Shown in pieces: positions 53,244-62,829 of a DNA stretch of 64,000 nt. The stretch comes from Rhodanobacter fulvus Jip2 (GTDB lineage: Bacteria > Pseudomonadota > Gammaproteobacteria > Xanthomonadales > Rhodanobacteraceae): the NCBI RefSeq assembly GCF_000264315.1, contig NZ_AJXU01000059.1, forward strand, positions 1 to 64,000, in the 5' to 3' direction. Positions within the stretch are counted from its first letter, which is position 1, and each line of letters starts with the position of its first letter. The notes under the pieces were generated by a model. That model was given only the letters and a program-made list of their open reading frames with translations, searched no databases and had not been told where the DNA came from. Made by a program: the position numbers and the translations under genes.

Positions 53244-54519
53244 GGTGATGGCATGCATGGTGGTAGTCGTCGAGGGCGGCACTGATGTGGGCCATGGCCA
53301 GCGACAGCGGATCGCGCGAGGCGGTTCCGTTGCGCAGCGCATGCAGTGCGTGGGGAAGGAACTGGCTGATCAGCGGCAGCGGCGGCGGGTTTTCGCGCAG
53401 GTTGTCGAACAGGCGCTGGCGGGCCTGTTCGATCACCGGATCGGGCCAGTAATAACGGATGCGATCGCTGAGGCTGTATTGCAGGTCGATGCTCAGCCCG
53501 TGGCCTTCGCCGTGGTAGTAGCGCTGCCAGTAGCCCGGTTCGGCGCGCATGCGCCGCAGCACCACGTCGCGCAGGTCGGCGCGATACGCCTCGTCGATCC
53601 ATTCGCGCTCGATCGCATCCAGCGCCCACAGCGCCTCGCGCAGGGCGAAGGTCAGGCCGGGGCCGACCTTGAGGATGGCGAAGTGGTCGCGCACCAGCGC
53701 GGCCAGGTCGTCGCGGGTCTGGTAGTCGGTGGAATGCGCCTCGAACACCATGCCCGGCACGGTGGTGATGGCGTGGCTCAGTTCGCGGGCTTTTTGCGGC
53801 TGGTAATCGACCACGTTGTGATGATCGAACTCCACGCCCGGCTGCACCACCGAGGCGATCACGCGATGCCAGGCGGCTTCCAGACCGGCTTCGATGAATG
53901 CCTGACGGTGCGCTTCGATCGTGGCCAGCGTGGCCTGCGGCGTGGTGACGGCCAGCCCTTCGATCGCTTCGGTGGCGCCGCCGGGCACCGGGACTTCGGT
54001 GCCGATCACGTACACCGGCGCTTCGCCACCGGCGCTGGCGTAGGCGGCTTCGGCGGCGCGGCACAGACGCACGGCGCGGCGCACGATTTCCGTTTCCGGC
54101 AGCGGCTCGGGGTCACCGGCGCAGGCCATCGAGCAGTCCAGATGGATCTTGCGGAAGCCGGCGGCCACGTAGGCGCCCACCATCACTTCGGCCTTGTCCA
54201 TCGCCGCGCCCGCGTCCAGCGCCGTCCACGGGTTGGGGCCCAGGTGATCGCCGCCCAGCGCAAGGCGCGCGCGGTCGAAGCCGACGCGGTCGGCAATGCC
54301 GTGGACGAAGGCCACGAAGTCGGCCGGCTTCATGCCGGTGTAGCCGCCATCCTGGTTGACCTGGTTGCAGGTCGCCTCGAACAGCACGAACGCCTGCCCG
54401 GTGCGTTGCGCCTGGCGCAGGCTGGCTTCGATGACGATGGGATGGGCCGAGCAGATCGAGGTCACGCCGGTGGCGTGCCCCTGCTTGTGTCGGGCGATGA
54501 GGTCAAGAAGGACTTGCAT
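53233..54519 (-). CDS. D-tagatose-bisphosphate aldolase subunit GatZ/KbaZ-like
   Basis: A 428-residue TIM-barrel protein. It starts MQVLLDLIARHKQGHATGVT and continues SICSAHPIVIEASLRQA, VLFEATCNQVNQDGGYTGM, LALGGDHLGPNPW and FRKIHLDCSMACAGDP, which are GatZ/KbaZ signatures. In E. coli, Z proteins stabilise the catalytic GatY/KbaY aldolase; some workers have given AgaZ-type proteins a kinase role. No Y partner is in the window. The final residues are His-rich (YHHACHHHDH) and may bind metal. Confidence 0.9.
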   Translation of the reverse strand: MQVLLDLIARHKQGHATGVTSICSAHPIVIEASLRQAQRTGQAFVLFEATCNQVNQDGGYTGMKPADFVAFVHGIADRVGFDRARLALGGDHLGPNPWTALDAGAAMDKAEVMVGAYVAAGFRKIHLDCSMACAGDPEPLPETEIVRRAVRLCRAAEAAYASAGGEAPVYVIGTEVPVPGGATEAIEGLAVTTPQATLATIEAHRQAFIEAGLEAAWHRVIASVVQPGVEFDHHNVVDYQPQKARELSHAITTVPGMVFEAHSTDYQTRDDLAALVRDHFAILKVGPGLTFALREALWALDAIEREWIDEAYRADLRDVVLRRMRAEPGYWQRYYHGEGHGLSIDLQYSLSDRIRYYWPDPVIEQARQRLFDNLRENPPPLPLISQFLPHALHALRNGTASRDPLSLAMAHISAALDDYHHACHHHDH

Positions 54520-54534
54520 GGGGACGGGCTCCGG

Positions 54535-55461
54535 TCAGGGAAGGGGAGCGGGTGGATCGCGTTCGGGTTCGAGCACCAGCAGCAGCGACGCGATCAAGGC
54601 AAACACCAGGCCAACGATCTTCAGCGGGCCGGGTACGACGCTGGCAAAAATCAGTGACAGCACGGCGGTGACCAGCGGCGCACCCGCATTGGTCAGCGGC
54701 GCCACCACGATCGCCTTGCCATGGCGGAACGCGTAGACGAGGGTCAGCGCGCCGATGGCATTGAGCACCTGGATGCCGGCGGTCATCCACGGGCCGTCCA
54801 GGCCCATGTTCACCGGCTGGCTCCAGTCGGTCATCGCCAGCGCCGCCGGCGCCAGCAGCAGCGCACCCACGGTCATGTAGAAAAAGATGCTTTCCGCCCG
54901 CACGGTGTCGTTGGCCAGGCGCATGAAATACGCCTGCAAACCCCACGCCAGCATGATCAGCAGCGACTGCAGGAACCAGCCCAGACCACCGTCGGCACTG
55001 CGGCCGAAGGACAGGTCCAGCATCGGCAACGCCACCAGCGCCAGCACGATGCCCGCCGTGCCCATCCAGCCCGTGCGCTCGCGCAGAAACAGGAAGGACA
55101 GCGCGATGGTGACCACCGGCGACAGCGAGATGATCGGAAACACGAAGTACGCCGGCCCGATCGTCAAGGTGTGGAACAGCAGCATCTGGCCGCCGGCACC
55201 GAGCAGGCCGATGGTCATGCCATAGGCGATCGCGCGCGGTGAACGTTCGAGCTTCCAGCCGCTGCGCCACAGGATGTACAGCGCCGGCGGGATCATGGTC
55301 AGCGCCCACACGCAGTACACCAGCGTGTCGGGAAACCCGTGCTCGGCGGACAGCGGCGACAACGCGCCCCACACGCCCCACAGCGCGACGGTCGCCAGCG
55401 CGAAACCCAGCCACGGTCGGCGCGGCGAGGTGGCGGTGAGCGCCACGGCCGGCACACTCAT
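54535..55461 (-). CDS. EamA/DMT-family transporter in the amino-sugar operon
   Basis: A 308-residue protein with ten predicted helices in two EamA halves (LYCVW-type start; IGPAYFVFPIISLSPVVTIA near helix 3-4; FLFLRERTGWMG loop; second half NAIGALTLVYAFRHGKAIVV). DMT proteins export or import small metabolites including sugars. It overlaps GH36-like by 4 bases (ATGA) and lies 15 bases before gatZ, so it is embedded in the catabolic operon. That makes it the best candidate inner-membrane importer of the sugar; no other transporter is present here. Confidence 0.85.
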   Translation of the reverse strand: MSVPAVALTATSPRRPWLGFALATVALWGVWGALSPLSAEHGFPDTLVYCVWALTMIPPALYILWRSGWKLERSPRAIAYGMTIGLLGAGGQMLLFHTLTIGPAYFVFPIISLSPVVTIALSFLFLRERTGWMGTAGIVLALVALPMLDLSFGRSADGGLGWFLQSLLIMLAWGLQAYFMRLANDTVRAESIFFYMTVGALLLAPAALAMTDWSQPVNMGLDGPWMTAGIQVLNAIGALTLVYAFRHGKAIVVAPLTNAGAPLVTAVLSLIFASVVPGPLKIVGLVFALIASLLLVLEPERDPPAPLP

Positions 55462-57566
55462 GCGCGCGCCCCGATGGGCGTGGCCTGCAACAGCACGAAA
55501 TGCTTGAACGCCACGTGCAGCTTGCCGGCGTCCGCCTCCACCTCGCCCAGGTCGACCTCATTGAACAGATCGCGCACGCGGTAGCGGCCCGGCGCCAGGC
55601 CGCGCAATGACACGGCACCGCTGAAGGAGTCGGCGTAGAACGTGTAGTACATGGCCCCATCCTTGGCGATGGCGTGCGCCTCGGGCCGGTCGAAGCCGAT
55701 GTCGTAAAGCTCGCCCCGGTATTCGCCCTTGGGCAGCATGTGCTGCTTGTACAGCGCCACCCACTTGCGCCACAGCGCCTCGCGCTGCGGATTGAGCACC
55801 AGCCCGCCCGGCGGCAACGGTTCGGAGGGATGCTCGGTGTCCTTCGGCCAGGTGAACTTGGTCGAGACCACCGCGCCGATACCCACGCTGGAGGCAAAGT
55901 CGTCGCCGCGATCGGACAGCTCCACGTGATCGCCCGCATAGCTGCTGCGCGAACCCATCAAGGCCTTCATCGACTTGCCCTTGCTGCGCACCTGCCACGA
56001 CGAGGTCGGGTCGGAGGCGGGGTACTGGTCAGTGGCCGGCAGGTTGTGGAAGTCGAATGCCGTGCCGCAGGGACAAAGCTCCACCACCGCCTGCGGATTG
56101 GCTTCGTGGATGGCGTCGTAAATGGCCTTCCAGAACGTGGCCAGTCCCTCGACCGAATCGCTGGGATGCGCATGCTTGTGCGCGGGGTTGTAGCAGGGGG
56201 CCACGCTGTTGAGGTGCTGGCCGTCGAACTTGATGCCCTCGAAACCCCAGTCGCCGATGATCTTTTTCACCAGCGCCACGTAGAAGTCGACGGTGGGTTG
56301 ATAGGCGGGGCATTGGGTCAGCGCGTTCCACCAGGTCACGGTCTGGAACGCGCCGCCTTCGTCCAGCAACAGCATGTCGGTGTGGTCGTGCAGCACATCG
56401 CTGCCCGGGTCCGCCGCCAGCGGAGCCACCCACAGGCGCGGACGCATGCCCTGGCGACGCACCTCGGCGGTGAAGGCGCGCATGTCGGCGTCGCCGCGTG
56501 GGAACTTGCGCTTGTCGATGCGCCAGTCGCCCTCGTTGGTCTGCCAGCCGTCGTCCATCACCACCCATTCGAAGCCCAGATCGCGGGCCTTGGGGAGGGT
56601 GTCCAGGATCTGCTTGATGGTGAAGTCGCGGCCGTAACCCCAGGCGCACCAGATCGGCGCGAACGCGGAAGCGGGCGCCTGCGGCGCGACCAGGCCTTCG
56701 GCCTGCATGTAGCTCTTGTACTGCTGCAACGGCGCGTAATGGTCGCCGCTGTGCACGGCAAGCAGGGTGCGCTCGGTGATCAGCGTTTCGCCCGGCGCCA
56801 GCGTGGACTCCTGCATCAACTCGACCGCGATGTGCGCGCCGTTGGCCGTCTTCTTCACCGGCAGGTCCAGCGGCCGCACCACCGGCTCCACGTGGCCGAC
56901 GGCGATGCCCACATCGCGGCGCCAGATGTTGGCCACCGGCGTGCCGCCGCCGTAATCGGACGAATCCATGGACAGCTTGTTGCGCTGATCGAAATCGGCA
57001 CCCATCGGCTGCACCCAGTCGCGGCGGTCGGTGTGGGTGGTGCCGGAGAAGCTCCAGAAGCCGCCCGGCGCATCGGCCAGTTCGTGCGCGGCGTTGCGCC
57101 AGCCGGCGACCTTGAGCGGCGCGCTGCCGCTGTTGCGGTAGCGCGTCTGCAGCACGGCAAAGCCGGGCAGGCTGTCGAAGAACGTCACCGCCACCTGCTT
57201 TTCGACATGGCGGCTGGAGCGGCCGGTGACGATCAGCTGGCGGCCGGCGCCATGGCGCGGGTCGCGGATCGTTTCCTCGCGATGATCGGCGAGGGTGAAA
57301 TCCTCCAGTGCGCCATCGGCCAGCAGCAGGCTTTCGCTGGGCTGGTAAGGCGTGATGGCGCCGCCTTTGACGAGCAGGCTGCTGTGGAGTTTGCGGTCGA
57401 AGGCAATGGTCAGGACGGTGTCCTGGGCCACCGCATCCGCGCCCGCCACCGCGCCGCCGCCCCGGATCGCGGCGGCCATGGCTTTCGGCAGGAGAGCCAT
57501 GGCCATACCGCCGGCTACGCTGCCAGCGACCAGCTTCAATACCGTGCGGCGTCCCATCGGTTCCAT
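55458..57566 (-). CDS. Exported GH36-like alpha-galactosidase / alpha-N-acetylgalactosaminidase
   Basis: A 702-residue melibiase-type glycosidase. The N-terminus has a twin-arginine-like motif (GRRTVLK) before a hydrophobic stretch ending AMA|A, so Tat export is likely. Catalytic barrel features are FEWVVMDDGWQTNEGDW, PRLWVAPLAADPGSD, FEGIKFDGQHLN (nucleophile Asp in KFDG) and ELSDRGDDFAS (acid). ATG 57566 follows GGAG by 7 bases and is preferred to TTG 57581. It starts the GatZ-AgaS-kinase operon and would release alpha-linked Gal, GalNAc or GalN from glycans. The family call is firm; the exact sugar is inferred from context. Confidence 0.85.
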   Translation of the reverse strand: MEPMGRRTVLKLVAGSVAGGMAMALLPKAMAAAIRGGGAVAGADAVAQDTVLTIAFDRKLHSSLLVKGGAITPYQPSESLLLADGALEDFTLADHREETIRDPRHGAGRQLIVTGRSSRHVEKQVAVTFFDSLPGFAVLQTRYRNSGSAPLKVAGWRNAAHELADAPGGFWSFSGTTHTDRRDWVQPMGADFDQRNKLSMDSSDYGGGTPVANIWRRDVGIAVGHVEPVVRPLDLPVKKTANGAHIAVELMQESTLAPGETLITERTLLAVHSGDHYAPLQQYKSYMQAEGLVAPQAPASAFAPIWCAWGYGRDFTIKQILDTLPKARDLGFEWVVMDDGWQTNEGDWRIDKRKFPRGDADMRAFTAEVRRQGMRPRLWVAPLAADPGSDVLHDHTDMLLLDEGGAFQTVTWWNALTQCPAYQPTVDFYVALVKKIIGDWGFEGIKFDGQHLNSVAPCYNPAHKHAHPSDSVEGLATFWKAIYDAIHEANPQAVVELCPCGTAFDFHNLPATDQYPASDPTSSWQVRSKGKSMKALMGSRSSYAGDHVELSDRGDDFASSVGIGAVVSTKFTWPKDTEHPSEPLPPGGLVLNPQREALWRKWVALYKQHMLPKGEYRGELYDIGFDRPEAHAIAKDGAMYYTFYADSFSGAVSLRGLAPGRYRVRDLFNEVDLGEVEADAGKLHVAFKHFVLLQATPIGARA

Positions 57567-57627
57567 GGCGAACTCCTGCAAAAGTGTTGTACCGATTCTG
57601 CGTCAGTGGTCGGTGTTGATGCAAGCG

Positions 57628-57670
57628 TTTCGTTTCGGTATGGTGCAAATATGTTTCGTTATGTAGCGAA
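57628..57670. promoter_or_regulatory. DeoR-type operator region (GH36-like / amidohydrolase divergent promoter)
   Basis: It contains TTTCGTTTCGG (57628-57638) and ATGTTTCGTTATGTAGCGAA (57651-57670). The second shares ATGTTTCGTT and the following TGTA with the site in front of the DeoR gene and TonB receptor (complement of 59654-59670). TTTCG direct repeats are typical of DeoR/AgaR-class operators. Confidence 0.65.
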
Positions 57671-57679
57671 GAGGATGTG

Positions 57680-58801
57680 ATGAATCGAATTTTCCGCCAT
57701 CTGATCGCCGGCGTGCTTGCGGCAGTGATTCCTTTGTCGATCGCGGCAGCCCCGAACCAGGTGGCGGGTGCCGGTGTTGCGGACACCTATTCGATGGCCG
57801 ACTTTGCGCAGGTACGCAAGTACGACGCCCATTTCCATGCCAACAATGCCGACCCGGCGCTGCTGGAGCTGCTGCGCGAGGACGGTTTCCAGGTGTTGTC
57901 GATCAACGTCGACTACCCGGATTTCCCCAGCATCGCGCAGCAACACACGATCGCGCTGGCGCTGGCGGCGAAGGATCCGGCGCATTTCCATTGGGCTGCC
58001 ACGTTCTCCATGAAAGGCTTCGGCACGCCGGGTTGGGCCGACAAGGTCGACGCGAAACTGGCGCAGGATGTGGCCAGCGGCGCGCTCGCAGTGAAGATCT
58101 GGAAGAACGTGGGGCTGGTGGAAAAGAACGCCGCCGGCAAGCTGATCATGCTGGACGACCCGGGCCTGGCGCCGGTGATCGAGCAGGTGCGTGCGCTGGG
58201 CGTGGCCTTGATCGACCACCAGGGCGAGCCGCGCAATTGCTGGCTGCCGCTGGATCAGATGACCACCGACAACGATCGCGAGTACTTCAGCAATCACCCC
58301 GATTACTACATGTACCTGCATCCGGAGATGCCCGGCTACGAGGATCTGATGGCTGCGCGTGACCGCTTCGTCGCCGCCAACCCGAAGTTGCGTTTCGTGG
58401 GCGCCCACATGGCCAGCCTGGAATACGACGTCGACCGGCTGGGGGCGTTTCTCGACCGTTTCCCCAACGCAACCGTCGACCTGGCCGCACGCATGAGCCA
58501 GGTGCAGTACCAGTCGGTGCGCGACCGCGAGAAAGTGCGCAACTTCTTCATCCGCTACCAGGATCGGCTGCTGTACGGCACCGACCTGACCTTCGGCCCG
58601 GACGCCAAGGCCGAGGAGTTCAAGCGCGAAGCGCACAGTGCGTGGACGTCCGACTGGCGCTATCTGGCCACCGGCGAAACCCAGCGGATCGACATGATCC
58701 ACGCCGACGTGGCCGGCCTGGCGTTGCCGCGCGCGGTGATCGACAAGATCTACTACGCCAATGCGGTGCGGGTTTTTGCCGTGTCCCGGCCGGCTGATTG
58801 A
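57680..58801 (+). CDS. Secreted amidohydrolase-family (AH2 type) metal-dependent hydrolase
   Basis: A 373-residue TIM-barrel hydrolase with signal peptide (LIAGVLAAVIPLSIAAAP). KYDAHFHANN provides the HxH metal motif, ALAVKIWKNVGL replaces the usual metal-bridging Lys region, LRFVGAHMASLE supplies the third His, and LLYGTDLTFGP the catalytic Asp. This is the amidohydrolase_2 layout. The reaction is unknown; a periplasmic hydrolase inside an amino-sugar locus could deacetylate or deacylate the sugar. GAGGA precedes ATG 57680. It is divergent from the GH36-like operon and shares its operator region. Confidence 0.85.
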   Translation: MNRIFRHLIAGVLAAVIPLSIAAAPNQVAGAGVADTYSMADFAQVRKYDAHFHANNADPALLELLREDGFQVLSINVDYPDFPSIAQQHTIALALAAKDPAHFHWAATFSMKGFGTPGWADKVDAKLAQDVASGALAVKIWKNVGLVEKNAAGKLIMLDDPGLAPVIEQVRALGVALIDHQGEPRNCWLPLDQMTTDNDREYFSNHPDYYMYLHPEMPGYEDLMAARDRFVAANPKLRFVGAHMASLEYDVDRLGAFLDRFPNATVDLAARMSQVQYQSVRDREKVRNFFIRYQDRLLYGTDLTFGPDAKAEEFKREAHSAWTSDWRYLATGETQRIDMIHADVAGLALPRAVIDKIYYANAVRVFAVSRPAD

Positions 58802-58817
58802 GCGCGCCCGCCGGCCC

Positions 58818-59597
58818 TTACGCCAGCTGCAGCTTGAAGCCGAGCTGATGGCTGGCCTGGACGATATCTTCCGGCGCGTTGGTGTCCGTGATCAGCATGT
58901 CCAGCGCGGTGACCGGGACGATGCGATGCAGGCAGACCCGGCCGAATTTCGAGCTGTCGGTGATGGAAACCACCAGGCCCGCGGCTTCCACCATCTTGCG
59001 GTTGAGCAGCGCCTCGGGCTCGTAATGGGTGGTGATGCCGCGCTCCAGGTCGAAGCCGTCCACGCCCAGGAAAAGCTTGTCCACGTGCAGGGCGTCCAGC
59101 GCCTCGATGGTCAGCCCGCCGTAGAACGCCATGTTGCGGCGGCGCAGTTCGCCGCCGAGCATCACGATGTTGATGTTGTGCTTCGGCGCCAGCGCCGTCA
59201 GCACGCCGAAGTCGTTGGTGACCACCGTGATTTCCGCATCCGGCAAGGCCTTGGCCAGCTCGATGGCGGTGGTGCCGGAGTCGATGGCGATGGTGTCGCC
59301 CACATTGACCAGAGCCGCGGCGCAGAGGCCGATGCGGCGCTTTTCGTCCAGATGGGTGGTGCTTTTCGCTTCGTAGTTGGGCTCGGTCAGCGTGCCGTTG
59401 ATGACGCCGCTGTCGATCGCGCCGCCATAAGCGCGCGACATCACCCCGCGTTCGGCCAGATAACGCAAGTCCTTGCGCACGGTCTGCGCACTCACGCCGA
59501 AGCGATCGACGAGGGTGGAGACCTGGACGCTTCCTTGCTGGCGGACGAGTTCGCTGATCTGGAGGCGTCGTTGACTGGTGTCGCGGGTCGCGGCCAT
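58818..59597 (-). CDS. DeoR-family transcriptional regulator (AgaR-like)
   Basis: A 259-residue regulator. The DeoR helix-turn-helix is at residues 8-60 (QISELVRQQGSVQVSTLVDR, then GVSAQTVRKDLRYLAERGV), and the phosphosugar-sensing DeoRC domain follows (GDTIAIDSGTTAIELAKAL; GGELRRRNMAFYGG; SSKFGR). ATG 59597 is used; an upstream ATG would add 24 unconserved residues. It sits inside the amino-sugar locus, divergent from the TonB receptor gene, and probably responds to an amino-sugar or tagatose phosphate. Candidate operators are at 57628-57670 and 59631-59690. Confidence 0.9.
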   Translation of the reverse strand: MAATRDTSQRRLQISELVRQQGSVQVSTLVDRFGVSAQTVRKDLRYLAERGVMSRAYGGAIDSGVINGTLTEPNYEAKSTTHLDEKRRIGLCAAALVNVGDTIAIDSGTTAIELAKALPDAEITVVTNDFGVLTALAPKHNINIVMLGGELRRRNMAFYGGLTIEALDALHVDKLFLGVDGFDLERGITTHYEPEALLNRKMVEAAGLVVSITDSSKFGRVCLHRIVPVTALDMLITDTNAPEDIVQASHQLGFKLQLA

Positions 59598-59630
59598 GGA
59601 GTGTTCCGACGGGTGGGGGAAAGTATGCCG

Positions 59631-59690
59631 CATTTCGATATATTTCGCTATTGATACAAAACGAAACATGCTTTAGGCTCGATTTCGTTG
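59631..59690. promoter_or_regulatory. DeoR-type operator cluster (regulator / TonB receptor divergent promoter)
   Basis: CATTTCGATATATTTCGC (59631-59648), AAACGAAACATG (59659-59670, complement CATGTTTCGTTT) and GATTTCGTTG (59681-59690): four TTTCG units in 60 bases, one nearly identical to the site at 57651. Confidence 0.65.
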
Positions 59691-59734
59691 TTTAGACGTT
59701 AGGCCCAAACACCCGCTTCCGAGGAGAGAACCCC

Positions 59735-62587
59735 GTGAATGCCGCATCCTTCCGCCAGAACATGTTGTTTTATGCCGTAGCGCTTGCCCTGTTGGCGCCG
59801 ACGGTGGCTCTATCCCAGACTGTGCCGGGAAACACAAACGGGGCACCGGATTCGCAGACGCAGCCCGAGTCGACGGCTGCGACAAGCGATGACGCCGTCG
59901 CCCTGGGCTCCATCACGGTGACGGGCGTCCAGGCCAGCCTGGCACGCTCGGCCGACCTCAAGCGCTACGCGGGCACGGTGCAGGATTCCATCAGCGCCCT
60001 GGAACTGGGCAAGTTCCCCGACAACAACGTGGCTGATTCGCTCAGCCACATCACCGGCGTGGCCATTACGCGCACCGCCGGCGGCGAAGGGCAGCGGGTG
60101 AGCGTGCGCGGCCTGGGGCCGGAGTACACGCTGACCACCTTCAACAACCGCATCCTCGCCACCGACGGTGCCGGTCGTGATTTCGCGTTCGACGTGCTGC
60201 CCGCTGACGTGATCAGCGGCGCCGACGTGATCAAGGGCGCGCAAGCTTCGTTGACCGAAGGCGCGATCGGCGGCCTGATCAATCTGCGTTCGGCCAGCCC
60301 GTTCGACCAGAAGGGCACGCACGGCATCGTGCGGCTGGAAGGCGATCGCAACCAGATGTCCGAGCTCAACGGCCGCAAGCTCTCGGCCACCTTCAGCACC
60401 ACCTTCGCCAACGACACCATGGGTGTGCTGCTTGGCGTGGTCGAAGCCAAGCGCAAGGACCGCACCGACGTCGCCGGCAACGACGGCGGCTGGACCCGCA
60501 ACCCCGATCCCAGCGACCCGAACTGGGGCGGCAATGCCTGGGGCGGCAACATCGACCTCAATGGCAACGACGAGCTGGACCCGAACGAGTACGGCCTCAT
60601 CGCCCCGGGCCAGTTCCGCGTCGGGTCGATCCTGGAAGACAAAAAGCGCAGTGCCTATTCCGGCAAGTTCGAGTGGCACCCGAGCGACACGGTGCGCATC
60701 GTGGTGGATGGCCTGAAGACCCGCCTGGATTCGCCGCAGGTGTCCTACCAGCAGTCGTATTACACGCTGTTCGCGCCGGGCCGCTGGTCGGACATGACGG
60801 TGAAGAATGGCATCGTCACCGACTTCACCATGAACAACCCGGACCCGGATCAGCGGCTCAACCCGGAGCTGCTGAACCAGACCGAATATCGCGTGGTCGA
60901 CACCGAGCTCTACGGCCTCAACGGCGAGTGGAAGGTCACCCCCGACCTGACCCTGACCGGTGACGTCTACCGCTCCACCTCGAAGCGTCATTCGGGCGGC
61001 CAGGACACCTACGTCGTCCTGCGCATGAACAAGCCGAACACGGCGCACATCAGCCTGGGACCCAATGCGGTGCCCAATGTCGATATACAGTTCGACGACG
61101 GTCGCGATCTTGCCACCGGTCTTGCCAACAGTCAGTTCACCGAGTCCGACCTCAACAGCCATTACATGGAGCTGCGAGGCGACAACATTGACGACAAGAT
61201 CACCGGCGGCACCGTGTCCGGCAAGCTGTTCATCGGCAAATTCGGCGTGGACCAGCTGCGCTTTGGCGTGACCCGCACCGAGCGCGAGAAATCGCGCGAC
61301 CTGGTCAACAACACGCTCAACGGCGGCGCCGATTACTACGCCGACAACTACGCCATCAATGTGGGCGATCTGGGCGGTGATGTGATCTCGGGCACGTTCA
61401 ACGTCCCGCATTTCATGGACGGCGTGCACAGCAGTTTCCCGCGCAGTTTCCTTGCCTTCGACGTACCCAATTACCTGGCGCATTTGCGGGCGTACGATGG
61501 CCAGCCGCGTCCGGGTGGCGGCACCTACGACTTCTCCATGGCGGCGCCGGCGTGGAACCCGCTGCAGAGCTACCGGGTCAGCGAGAAGACCAATGCCTTC
61601 TTCGTGGAGGCCGACATGTCGGGCGATCACTGGGATGGCGACGTGGGCGTACGCCTGGTCAAGACGAACACCACTGCCCAGGCGTGGGACGCCAAGATCC
61701 TCGGCATCGTCGAGAACGGAGCGTTCAACTACACCGCGACCTACGCGGCGCCGACGCCGATCAGCGAGGACGCGGATTACACCTATCTGCTGCCGTCGGC
61801 GAACTTCACCTGGCACTTCACCGACGACCTGCAATTGCGCGCGGGCGTGGCCAAGACCATGGCGCGCCCGTCGGTCGACACGCTGGCGCCGACCAACACC
61901 ACCGAAAGCGTCTCCTGGGGCGAGTTCACCCAGATCTACGGCGGCAACGTGGATCTGAAGCCCTACACGGCGACGCAGGGTGATCTGTCGCTGGAATGGT
62001 ATTTCTCGGACCACTCCATCGCCAACGTGGCCGTGTTCTACAAGCGCATCAAGAACCAGATCACCACCAGCTGGGAGCCGGGCCAGGACATCGGCGTACC
62101 GGGCTACCTGTTCAACGTGATGCGCCCGATCAATGGCGACTTCGCCAAGGTCAAAGGACTGGAGCTGGGCCTGCAGCACTTCTGGGACAATGGCTTCGGC
62201 GTGCGTGGCCAGTACACCCGCAACCTGTCGAGCAGTTGGGTGGATGGCGAGAAGCGTCCGCTCGAAGGCATCGCCCCGGCCACCTACTCGCTGGGCGTGA
62301 TGTACGAAAAGGGCAAGTGGTCGCTGGGCGTCAACGCCGACCGTACTGACGGCTTCGTCTCCGCGATCAACGTCCTGGGCACCGGCTACAACGAACAGGC
62401 CGACCCGCTCACCTGGGTGACCGCGCACGTGTCGTACAACATCAACGACATGTTCAGCGTTTCCCTCGACGGCAACAACCTGCTGGACGAGGCGCAGACC
62501 ACCAGTATCAACGGCAACCCACTGCTGACCCAGAGCTACTACCGCTACGGCCGCTCCTACACGCTGGGCGTGAGCTTCCGGTTCTAG
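59735..62587 (+). CDS. TonB-dependent receptor, Caulobacter type
   Basis: A 950-residue outer-membrane receptor. The signal peptide ([18 protein letters not shown]) is followed by a TonB box ITVTGV at about residues 58-63. A plug domain opens with [20 protein letters not shown] and [17 protein letters not shown], and a 22-strand barrel ends in the aromatic terminus [10 protein letters not shown]. The [13 protein letters not shown] stretch is specific to glycan-linked Caulobacter/Xanthomonas receptors. The GTG start at 59735 follows GAGGAGAG. It probably imports an amino-sugar-containing oligosaccharide for the GH36-like enzyme. A REP element follows 12 bases after the stop. Confidence 0.92.
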   Translation: MNAASFRQNMLFYAVALALLAPTVALSQTVPGNTNGAPDSQTQPESTAATSDDAVALGSITVTGVQASLARSADLKRYAGTVQDSISALELGKFPDNNVADSLSHITGVAITRTAGGEGQRVSVRGLGPEYTLTTFNNRILATDGAGRDFAFDVLPADVISGADVIKGAQASLTEGAIGGLINLRSASPFDQKGTHGIVRLEGDRNQMSELNGRKLSATFSTTFANDTMGVLLGVVEAKRKDRTDVAGNDGGWTRNPDPSDPNWGGNAWGGNIDLNGNDELDPNEYGLIAPGQFRVGSILEDKKRSAYSGKFEWHPSDTVRIVVDGLKTRLDSPQVSYQQSYYTLFAPGRWSDMTVKNGIVTDFTMNNPDPDQRLNPELLNQTEYRVVDTELYGLNGEWKVTPDLTLTGDVYRSTSKRHSGGQDTYVVLRMNKPNTAHISLGPNAVPNVDIQFDDGRDLATGLANSQFTESDLNSHYMELRGDNIDDKITGGTVSGKLFIGKFGVDQLRFGVTRTEREKSRDLVNNTLNGGADYYADNYAINVGDLGGDVISGTFNVPHFMDGVHSSFPRSFLAFDVPNYLAHLRAYDGQPRPGGGTYDFSMAAPAWNPLQSYRVSEKTNAFFVEADMSGDHWDGDVGVRLVKTNTTAQAWDAKILGIVENGAFNYTATYAAPTPISEDADYTYLLPSANFTWHFTDDLQLRAGVAKTMARPSVDTLAPTNTTESVSWGEFTQIYGGNVDLKPYTATQGDLSLEWYFSDHSIANVAVFYKRIKNQITTSWEPGQDIGVPGYLFNVMRPINGDFAKVKGLELGLQHFWDNGFGVRGQYTRNLSSSWVDGEKRPLEGIAPATYSLGVMYEKGKWSLGVNADRTDGFVSAINVLGTGYNEQADPLTWVTAHVSYNINDMFSVSLDGNNLLDEAQTTSINGNPLLTQSYYRYGRSYTLGVSFRF

Positions 62588-62598
62588 GTGCCTGCTCC

Positions 62599-62694
62599 TG
62601 TGGGAGCGACTTCAGTCGCGATGCTTTTCGGTTTTGCTGCCTGCGTCTTGCCGGCTGTGAAGACAAGAGCATCGCGGCTGAAGCCGCTCCCACA
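62599..62694. repeat. REP-type palindromic element (copy 2)
   Basis: Same arms as at 19530 (TGTGGGAGCGACTTCAGTCG and CGGCTGAAGCCGCTCCCACA), but with a longer unrelated spacer. It lies directly after the TonB receptor gene. Confidence 0.85.
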
Positions 62695-62829
62695 AGGGCA
62701 CCATGCTCCCGCCGCGGCCGATCCTCCCCCGGTCGCGGCGACGGCATGGGGCGCGTGATTGCGCAAGGACGCGCCGTCGCGGCGTTCCTCCGGAAACCAG
62801 GTCCGGCGATGCCGGCGGTACAATGCCGC

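Noticed and set aside
59810-62428. 872-residue minus-strand frame opposite the TonB receptor gene
   Set aside because: Antisense to a receptor with signal peptide, TonB box and aromatic C-terminus.
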